64,000 bases of DNA from RGIG4079 sp045596365 (GTDB lineage Bacteria; Bacteroidota; Bacteroidia; Bacteroidales; Muribaculaceae), in NCBI GenBank assembly GCA_045596365.1, contig JAZOCE010000007.1:1-64000 (forward strand). Reading direction: 5' to 3'. Shown here in pieces: positions 58,061 through 64,000 of the stretch (its first letter is position 1; every line of letters starts with the position of its first letter). A program made the position numbers and the translations under genes. The notes under the pieces are model-generated. The model saw nothing but the letters and a program-made list of their open reading frames with translations, was not told where the DNA came from and did not search any database.

Positions 58061-59650
58061 TTAATTGAATAACGAGGAGTATTTGTTTATTAATTTGTTG
58101 AATTGAGGTAATTCTCTAATAGATGAGACATTTATATATCCATCGTTATTTGTTTTCCAATCGTGATAGTTGGCATAACCTTTTTGTAGTGCTAATTCCA
58201 TATATTTTAATGCATTCTCATTATCTCCATCTGATGCGTAAAAACATGATGCAATATAATACTCATATCCATCGGATGTTTCAAGTGGCATCAGAATGTC
58301 ATTAATCCATTTTGTCGCAGATGTTTTGTCTCCAACACAAAGGTAGGCAAACGCTTTAAACGTTTTAATATCGTTTGACGAAAGGTTTATAACTCGATTA
58401 TAGAATACTTGAGCATTATTGTTTTGATTCATTAGTCTATCTAAAATCCAAGCTCGTTGAAGGTAAGCAAATGCATTAGAAGCATCATTTAATGTTATTT
58501 CTCCGAGTAGAGCAGTCGCATTTTCATATTTACCTAAGTCTGTTAAAGCAAGTGCTTTTTGCATTAAGGCATCATTATAGTTGGCATCAATACTTAAAGC
58601 GTTGTTGGCACATTCTATTGATGATGTTGCATTGTTTAATGCTCGCAATATTTTTGCTTTAGTTGTATAATATTCTTTGTTCTTTTTTGACGCAGATAGA
58701 GCATAATCAATATTATCAAGAGCTTCTTCATAGTTTCCAAGAGCATAGTAACATTTTGCTATTGAATTATATATGCCTGAATAATTGTATAGATTTTCAT
58801 AAATTATTTTTTTGTAGTCGGCAATTGCTGCAAGATATTTATGATGAGCTTCAGCTATTACAGCGCGTATATAGTAAAACATTCCCACCTTAGGCGCTTG
58901 TCTGATTGCATTACTCAATCCAGATACAACAGCAGGATAATTATCATTGCTGAGTTTTACTAATTCTTGTAATGCTCGAGTATTGTTATTATCAGTACTT
59001 ATTGCAAGAATTAAATCATCAACGGCTCCGTTGAAATTTTTCATCATGCTTTTAATAGAAGCTCGTCTTACGTATATATCGGCTTGTGATGGATCAATAT
59101 CAACAGCTTGGTCGGAATATTCATTAGCGAGTCCATAGTTGTTTTCTTTTACGGCAATACGAGCTAATCCGATTAATGCTTCTTGGCTTCTATTGTTGAT
59201 ACGTTGCATTCGTAAATAGTCATTTTTTGCTTCTGCATACTTGCCAAGTTGATACTCAATATTGGCTTTTTGATATAGGACAATATATGATGATGGATTT
59301 AGCTTATTGGCTGTGATTAAATCTGTTAATGCATCGTTTATGTTACCTTGCAATTCATATATGTTTGCACGAAGTACTAATTGCTCAACTCTTGTTCCTG
59401 TTTGTGTCGTTGGAGTATATTTCAGTGCATTATTTATGTCGGAGAGTGCCTTGCTGTACTCATTATGTTTGTAATATTCACATGCACGATGATAGTATGT
59501 CTCATAGTCTTCAGGATCTTCATCCAATAAGTTTTGATATACCTTCATTACGGCTTTTGTCATTGGTGCATCAAGTCCTTTTTGTGCATGTATGAAAATA
59601 GGTATTATAGCTATAATCATAGCTATAATAGTAAATTTATATAGTTTCAT
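58061..59650 (-). CDS. Exported tetratricopeptide-repeat protein
   Basis: A 529-residue protein with a signal peptide (about 1-22, ending IHA) followed by about 12 TPR-like repeats, recognisable by the repeated A-x-x-D/L-x-x-A-L pattern (for example YYHRACEYYKHNEYSKALSD and ALGNYEEALDNIDYAL). It should be periplasmic and bind proteins or serve as a scaffold. No enzyme domain is seen. It is the last gene of the mnmA operon, 5 bp after kdsA. Confidence 0.86.
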   Translation of the reverse strand: MKLYKFTIIAMIIAIIPIFIHAQKGLDAPMTKAVMKVYQNLLDEDPEDYETYYHRACEYYKHNEYSKALSDINNALKYTPTTQTGTRVEQLVLRANIYELQGNINDALTDLITANKLNPSSYIVLYQKANIEYQLGKYAEAKNDYLRMQRINNRSQEALIGLARIAVKENNYGLANEYSDQAVDIDPSQADIYVRRASIKSMMKNFNGAVDDLILAISTDNNNTRALQELVKLSNDNYPAVVSGLSNAIRQAPKVGMFYYIRAVIAEAHHKYLAAIADYKKIIYENLYNYSGIYNSIAKCYYALGNYEEALDNIDYALSASKKNKEYYTTKAKILRALNNATSSIECANNALSIDANYNDALMQKALALTDLGKYENATALLGEITLNDASNAFAYLQRAWILDRLMNQNNNAQVFYNRVINLSSNDIKTFKAFAYLCVGDKTSATKWINDILMPLETSDGYEYYIASCFYASDGDNENALKYMELALQKGYANYHDWKTNNDGYINVSSIRELPQFNKLINKYSSLFN

Positions 59651-59655
59651 TTGTT

Positions 59656-60462
59656 TCAGAATTGGTTAATTGCTCGTTTGATTATAGTTAGATGTTTTAA
59701 TAATTCAGGTAGTTTATCTAATTGTAGCATATTGGCTCCATCACTTTTTGCTACTGATGGGTTTTGATGGGTTTCGATAAAAAGACCATCAACTCCAACA
59801 GCAATACCAGCTCGTGCTATGGTTTCTATTAGATCGGGACGACCACCTGTAACTCCTGCTGATTGATTGGGTTGTTGTAACGAGTGGGTAACATCAAGAA
59901 CTACTGGACAATTACATTTTTGCATTTCAGGTATGCCTCTATAATCAACAATAAGATCTTGATAACCAAATGTTGTGCCACGTTCAGTTATTGCAACTTT
60001 GTTGTTCCCCGCATCGCGCACTTTTTGGACTGCAAATGCCATAGCTTCAGGAGAAAGAAATTGCCCTTTTTTGATGTTTACCATTTTCCCGGTCTTTGCT
60101 GCGGCAACGAGTAAATCTGTTTGGCGACATAGAAATGCGGGAATTTGTAAAATATCGACATATTCGGCTGCCATTTCTGCTTCTCTTTCAGTGTGTATGT
60201 CAGTAACAACAGGAATGTTGAAAGTATCTTTTACCTTTTTTAAAATATTGAGAGCGACTTCATCTCCGATTCCGGTAAATGAATCAATTCGAGAGCGATT
60301 AGCTTTTTTATAACTACCCTTAAATACATATGGAATATTTAGTTCAGATGTAGTTTTTACTATTTTTTCTGCAATATCAAGAGCCATTTTTTCTCCTTCA
60401 ATAACACATGGACCGGCAAGAAGGAAAAAATTGTTAGTTGATGATTTTAGGTAATCTAACAT
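59656..60462 (-). CDS. kdsA: 3-deoxy-8-phosphooctulonate (KDO-8-P) synthase
   Basis: Condenses PEP and arabinose-5-phosphate to KDO-8-phosphate, a precursor of the LPS inner core. The 268-residue barrel has LLAGPCVIEGE, FKGSYKKANRSR (both PEP/A5P-binding), LQIPAFLCRQTDLL, ERGTTFGY and DVTHSLQQPN. The protein is of normal length, and DVTHS with an asparagine-free metal region should be checked for metal class. It lies 6 bp after rsmE and links the operon to outer-membrane synthesis. Confidence 0.96.
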   Translation of the reverse strand: MLDYLKSSTNNFFLLAGPCVIEGEKMALDIAEKIVKTTSELNIPYVFKGSYKKANRSRIDSFTGIGDEVALNILKKVKDTFNIPVVTDIHTEREAEMAAEYVDILQIPAFLCRQTDLLVAAAKTGKMVNIKKGQFLSPEAMAFAVQKVRDAGNNKVAITERGTTFGYQDLIVDYRGIPEMQKCNCPVVLDVTHSLQQPNQSAGVTGGRPDLIETIARAGIAVGVDGLFIETHQNPSVAKSDGANMLQLDKLPELLKHLTIIKRAINQF

Positions 60463-60468
60463 AAATTA

Positions 60469-61179
60469 TTAATGATTTATTTGATTTATTATGTGACATG
60501 TATCGCATGCCACAATTGCTGCGGTTTCTGTTCTTAATCGATTGTCACCAAGAGATATTGGTTGATAATTATTATTTAATGCTAATTGGATTTCTTCAAT
60601 CGAGAAATCTCCTTCAGGCCCAATCAAAATAATTGTATCTTTATGTGCAACATATTCATTGCTTAGGAGCTTTCGTGGAATTGATGTATCGCAATATGCA
60701 ATATATTTTTGTTCTGTATTTAAATTTTGAATTATTTCTTTGAATGATGTTATTGGTCTGATTGTGGGCAATGTCGCTTTTAATGATTGTTTCATTGCGG
60801 AGATTGCTATTTTTTCAAGCCTTTCCACTTTTATCTCTTTGCGCTCAGAATGTTGGCATAGTAAAGGAATAATCTGATTAACACCAATCTCCGTTAATTT
60901 TTCGACCATCCATTCCATTCGGTCTATGTGTTTGGTTGGAGCGACAGCAATAATGATATTGTTCCTCCATGTTAAAGGTGTTGAAATTCTATCGATTATT
61001 TCAACATGGGCGCGTTTGGGATGTGCGTCAATAATACGACATGTATATCGGTAGCCTTTGCCATCGATTATATCAATAATATCACCCTCCTTCATGCGCA
61101 ATACTCTTACACAATGTTGAGAGTCGCTTTCCGGTAGAATTGGATTCTCTATAATATTTGGCGCATAGAATTGTATCAT
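60469..61179 (-). CDS. rsmE: 16S rRNA (uracil-1498-N3)-methyltransferase
   Basis: Methylates U1498 of 16S rRNA. From the ATG at 61177-61179 (MIQFYAPNI) it has 236 residues: an N-terminal PUA-like domain and a C-terminal SPOUT domain with ILIGPEGDFSIEEI and ISLGDNRLRTETAA, the knotted SAM site. An upstream ATG at 61245 would lie inside the transporter gene and add 22 residues foreign to the family. The chosen start follows the transporter stop by 1 bp. Confidence 0.93.
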   Translation of the reverse strand: MIQFYAPNIIENPILPESDSQHCVRVLRMKEGDIIDIIDGKGYRYTCRIIDAHPKRAHVEIIDRISTPLTWRNNIIIAVAPTKHIDRMEWMVEKLTEIGVNQIIPLLCQHSERKEIKVERLEKIAISAMKQSLKATLPTIRPITSFKEIIQNLNTEQKYIAYCDTSIPRKLLSNEYVAHKDTIILIGPEGDFSIEEIQLALNNNYQPISLGDNRLRTETAAIVACDTCHIINQINH

Positions 61180-61180
61180 T

Positions 61181-62509
61181 CTATTGTTTAAGTTTATTAG
61201 GTTGGTGTTTATATTTGAATAATATTGCAAATAATATAGCAACAACTAATGCATACGATGCAAATATTATCCATGTAATACCCCAATTACCAATGAGATA
61301 TCCATTGTCCCAGTGGCAGAAGTGTTCTACTACTTTTCCGGCAATGAGTGTTCCGACAGTAGCACCAATACCATTTGTCATAAGCATGAAAAGACCTTGC
61401 GCAGATGCTTGTATTGATTTGTCTGTCTCTTGTTCGACAAATAGCGCACCGGAAACATTAAAGAAGTCAAATGCTACACCATATACAATCATTGATAAAA
61501 CAAACATCCATACTCCGGTTCCGGGATCACCGATACCGAATAGTCCAAATCGTAAAACCCATGCAAACATTGCAATTAACATTACTTTTTTAATACCAAA
61601 ACGATGCAAGAAAAATGGGATTAGTAAGATGCATAAAGCTTCGGATATTTGAGAAAGTGACGTTAGAAGTGTCGCATTGTTTGCTCCAAATGTATTTGCA
61701 TATTCAGGAATAGCTTTAAAACTTGTAATGAATGGGGTTGCATAGCCATTTGTTATTTGTAATGACATACCTAATAGCATGGAGAAGATGAAAAATAAAG
61801 CCATTTTATGTGATTTGAATAGCTTAAACGCATCTAATCCCAGAGATTGAATAATAGATTGTTTTCGTTCATGTTTTACTATCTTGCATTGTGGAAGTGT
61901 AAAGCTATACATTGCTAATAATATACCTAATGCTCCAGATACAAAAAGTTGCATATAGGTGTATTGAAATCTAAAAGGATTGCTTAAACTAAAGAAAAAC
62001 TCACCATCTTGTGTCAACGTTGCACAATTGACGAACCACATTGTCGCAATAAAACCAATGGTCCCAAATACTCTTATTGGGGGGAATGCCGAAACTGTAT
62101 TATATCCATTCTCTCGTAAGATTGAGAATGCGACAGTATTAGATAGAGCTAATGTAGGCATATAGAAGGCTACACTTATAGTATATAAAGTTAATATCGC
62201 TGATTTCCCTGGCACGAGTCCTTCTTGTCCTGATGAGTATCCTAAATACCAACAAGCAATCATGAATGCACCGGCAATTAAATGACAAATACCCAACATT
62301 TTTTGTGGTTGTACATATTTGTCTGCTATAATTCCTATAATTGCCGGCATAAATATTGATACAATTCCTTGAATTGCATAAAACCAAGGAATTAGATCTC
62401 CTAATCCAGCGTTTCCGAGATAATTTCCTACGCAAGTTAAATATGATCCCCATATAGCAAACTGTAAGAAGTTCATTATAATGAGTCTTGCTTTAATGTG
62501 TCGTGCCAT
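61181..62509 (-). CDS. Nucleoside:H+ symporter family (NupG/XapB-like) transporter
   Basis: A 442-residue major-facilitator protein with 12 predicted helices. It begins MARHIKARLIIMNFLQFAIWGSYLT, the typical start of the NHS family; the WFYAIQG and IGIIADKYVQPQKMLG loop between TM2 and TM3 also fit. It should import nucleosides with protons across the inner membrane. It lies 9 bp after the bifunctional-nuclease-like gene. The exact substrate is inferred from the family only. Confidence 0.88.
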   Translation of the reverse strand: MARHIKARLIIMNFLQFAIWGSYLTCVGNYLGNAGLGDLIPWFYAIQGIVSIFMPAIIGIIADKYVQPQKMLGICHLIAGAFMIACWYLGYSSGQEGLVPGKSAILTLYTISVAFYMPTLALSNTVAFSILRENGYNTVSAFPPIRVFGTIGFIATMWFVNCATLTQDGEFFFSLSNPFRFQYTYMQLFVSGALGILLAMYSFTLPQCKIVKHERKQSIIQSLGLDAFKLFKSHKMALFFIFSMLLGMSLQITNGYATPFITSFKAIPEYANTFGANNATLLTSLSQISEALCILLIPFFLHRFGIKKVMLIAMFAWVLRFGLFGIGDPGTGVWMFVLSMIVYGVAFDFFNVSGALFVEQETDKSIQASAQGLFMLMTNGIGATVGTLIAGKVVEHFCHWDNGYLIGNWGITWIIFASYALVVAILFAILFKYKHQPNKLKQ

Positions 62510-62518
62510 GATAATTAA

Positions 62519-63115
62519 CTATTTATTATTTACTTTTTTCTCATTTAAGATTTTACTAACAATGGCGGCTTTCTCGTATTCCTCATTATTAACAAGTTGA
62601 TGTAATGTGCGTTCAAGTTCCTCAATAGTGTAATTCTCTATTTTGGGCTTTTTTATTATTTGTTCGGAATCATTAATCTTTTTGTGAGCACTTTCAGTAT
62701 CTTCGTTAATGAAGCCTGTTTCGACCAAAATTTTAGAGGTTGTGTATATTGGAGATTTGGTTCGTATTGCTATCGCTATAGCATCTGATGTGCGAGAATC
62801 AATTGTTACTTCTCTTTCTCCATCGCTAAAAGTCAAATCTGAATAAAAAATCCCATTTTCAAATTTATATATATAGACACTTTTCAACGCAACCCCAAAT
62901 GCATTAGAGAAACTTATAAATAAATCATGTGTAAGTGGGCGAGGGGGCTTTACTCCTTCTATTTCAAGTGCAATAGCTTGTGCTTCAGGAGCGCCTATGA
63001 TAATGGGAAGATGATAAGGTCCATCTTCTTGTTCTAATATTATGGCATATACTCCTGCTTTTACTTCGCTAAAAGTGATACCAAGTATTGATAACTTTAC
63101 TTTGTCTTTTTTCAT
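62519..63115 (-). CDS. Bifunctional nuclease family (DUF151) protein with C-terminal UvrB/UvrC-like motif
   Basis: A 198-residue protein with an N-terminal BFN/DUF151 domain (about 1-135: LPIIIGAPEAQAIALEIEG, RPLTHDLF, DSRTSDAIAIAIRTKSPIY) and a C-terminal helical UVR-like segment (about 160-195, IEELERTLHQLVNNEEYEKAA). Plant and thermophile BFN proteins have RNase/DNase activity; in bacteria the role is mostly unknown. It is 4 bp after mnmA and is normal in length for Bacteroidota. Confidence 0.9.
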   Translation of the reverse strand: MKKDKVKLSILGITFSEVKAGVYAIILEQEDGPYHLPIIIGAPEAQAIALEIEGVKPPRPLTHDLFISFSNAFGVALKSVYIYKFENGIFYSDLTFSDGEREVTIDSRTSDAIAIAIRTKSPIYTTSKILVETGFINEDTESAHKKINDSEQIIKKPKIENYTIEELERTLHQLVNNEEYEKAAIVSKILNEKKVNNK

Positions 63116-63119
63116 GATA

Positions 63120-64000
63120 TTATAATACTATGTTTTGTCCGGTTATTATACCGCTGCCATAGCATAAACGCTTATCCTTGTCATATATAACAGCAAACTG
63201 CCCTGGAGCTATGCCCTGAACCTTATTTTCTGATTCAATCACATATTCCATATCTCCTAAATGGGTGAGTTTTGCCGGCAAAAATTCAGGCATGTGTCGG
63301 TTTTTAAATGTAATATCTACCTGGTTACATGAATTTTGCCATGGATTTTCTGTTATAAAGTGCATTTCGTCAAGATGCAATGTGTTGCCATATTGTTTCT
63401 CGGTTCCATATCCATTGCTGACATATATTACATTGTCATGAACATTTTTTTTAACAACATACCATGGTCCGCCACTTAAACCTAATCCTTTACGTTGACC
63501 TATTGTATGAAACCAGAATCCTTTGTGTTCTCCAAGTTTTTTACCGGTTTCAAGTTCGATAATTGCACCTTTTTTCTCTCCGAGATGGCGACGAATAAAG
63601 TCGTTGTAATTTATTTTGCCGAGAAAACATATTCCTTGACTATCTTTGCGATAGGCATTAGGCATTTGAGCTTTAATCGCAATTTCTCTAACTTCTGGTT
63701 TTGGAATACTTCCAAGTGGGAATATTAAATGGCTCAATTGGTCATAGCTTATGCGAGCAAGGAAATCAGTTTGATCCTTAACGGGATCAACTGCAGTTGC
63801 AAGATAAACTTTATCGTTGATTATTTTAGTAGATGCATAGTGCCCAGTTGCTGTTTTATCATAAACGTGTCCCCAGCGTTGTTCGAAATAGCCAAATTTG
63901 ATCATTTTATTGCACATGATATCCGGATTAGGAGTGAGCCCTTGCTTGACTGTTTGTAATGCATATTCCATTACATTTTCCCAATATTCTTCATGTAAAG
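63120..64000 (-). CDS. mnmA: tRNA-specific 2-thiouridylase MnmA (C-terminal part, cut by window edge)
   Basis: Thiolates U34 of Lys/Glu/Gln tRNAs. The reading frame is open to the right edge (LHEEYWENV precedes the first internal methionine), so about 293 C-terminal codons are seen and the N-terminal ATP-loop is missing. TPNPDIMCN carries the first catalytic cysteine, DSQGICFLG the second, and HTIGQRKGLGL plus the C-terminal beta-barrel are present. It is the first visible gene of the minus-strand operon mnmA-bfn-transporter-rsmE-kdsA-TPR; the promoter lies outside the window. Confidence 0.95.
   Translation of the reverse strand, partial: LHEEYWENVMEYALQTVKQGLTPNPDIMCNKMIKFGYFEQRWGHVYDKTATGHYASTKIINDKVYLATAVDPVKDQTDFLARISYDQLSHLIFPLGSIPKPEVREIAIKAQMPNAYRKDSQGICFLGKINYNDFIRRHLGEKKGAIIELETGKKLGEHKGFWFHTIGQRKGLGLSGGPWYVVKKNVHDNVIYVSNGYGTEKQYGNTLHLDEMHFITENPWQNSCNQVDITFKNRHMPEFLPAKLTHLGDMEYVIESENKVQGIAPGQFAVIYDKDKRLCYGSGIITGQNIVL

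Noticed and set aside
61180..61245. Longer RsmE start
   Set aside because: It would overlap the transporter gene by 65 bp and add residues unlike the family; the ATG at 61179 is 1 bp after the transporter stop.
1..64000. tRNA, rRNA, insertion sequences or integrated elements
   Set aside because: No cloverleaf-like sequence with a GGTTCGAAT-type arm, no rRNA text, no transposase or integrase frame and no terminal inverted repeats with target duplications were seen.

Overview
The window is chromosomal core sequence from a low-GC member of the Bacteroidota, most likely order Bacteroidales. A Muribaculaceae-like gut bacterium is a reasonable guess, but the sequence alone does not fix the family. 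The main support is transcriptional: many genes are preceded by the Bacteroidota primary-sigma promoter (TTTG-like -33 element, 19-23 bp, TAnnTTTG -7 element), and the short primary sigma factor that reads it is itself encoded here (47078-47938). Lineage-typical proteins agree: GldB, DUF4293, NspC, CBM20-GH77 amylomaltase, class II ribonucleotide reductase, Zn-site-less TGT, a leu operon with two isopropylmalate-synthase paralogues, and DPP IV. I see no rRNA, tRNA, CRISPR array, insertion sequence, prophage or integrated element.

Layout. 1-2900: start of a Na/Pi cotransporter (cut by the window edge), a response regulator/histidine kinase pair, and a DUF4293 membrane protein. 2900-11800: a minus-strand block with uvrA on its own promoter, downstream of a tight six-gene operon pcrA-nspC-GT2-radC-56-aa ORF-thiE-like. 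11800-15230: DUF4250, then an operon of polyprenyl synthase, TatD and lysoplasmalogenase, then an esterase-like lipoprotein. 15300-23150: malQ, nrdJ, a nitroreductase and dnaA; nrdJ and the nitroreductase diverge across two exact 27-bp repeats. 23490-29890: mlaD and an amidase, a GldB-like lipoprotein, a redox-dead thioredoxin-like protein with a structured leader, and priA. 30130-36630: sugar nucleotidyltransferase-dus-tgt-lptF/G convergent with thioesterase-dprA-phosphorylase. 36730-40520: an Ntn-hydrolase, DUF486, a small envelope cluster (YtxH, holin-like, unknown), a lipoprotein and prmA. 40640-47002: leucine operon leuA-leuC-leuD-leuA2-leuB. 47078-58049: rpoD, then a six-gene plus-strand operon (receiver/ATP-grasp fusion, coiled-coil protein, DPP IV, membrane protein, miaA, secreted protein). 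58061-64000: the opposing minus-strand operon mnmA-bfn-nucleoside transporter-rsmE-kdsA-TPR.

The clearest regulatory system is upstream of leuA. A near-ideal promoter is followed by a 20-residue leader peptide with six leucines and four isoleucines, then an intrinsic terminator, then leuA. This is the layout of ribosome-mediated attenuation and appears to control the whole leucine pathway.

Other points of interest are the paired 27-bp near-palindromic repeats between nrdJ and the nitroreductase; a long leader with a uORF and several hairpins before the thioredoxin-like gene; several genes whose start codon lies only 7-10 nt from the -7 element (candidate leaderless mRNAs); a tandem-receiver/ATP-grasp protein lacking the phosphohistidine part; and long perfect palindromes without U-tracts at convergent gene ends.
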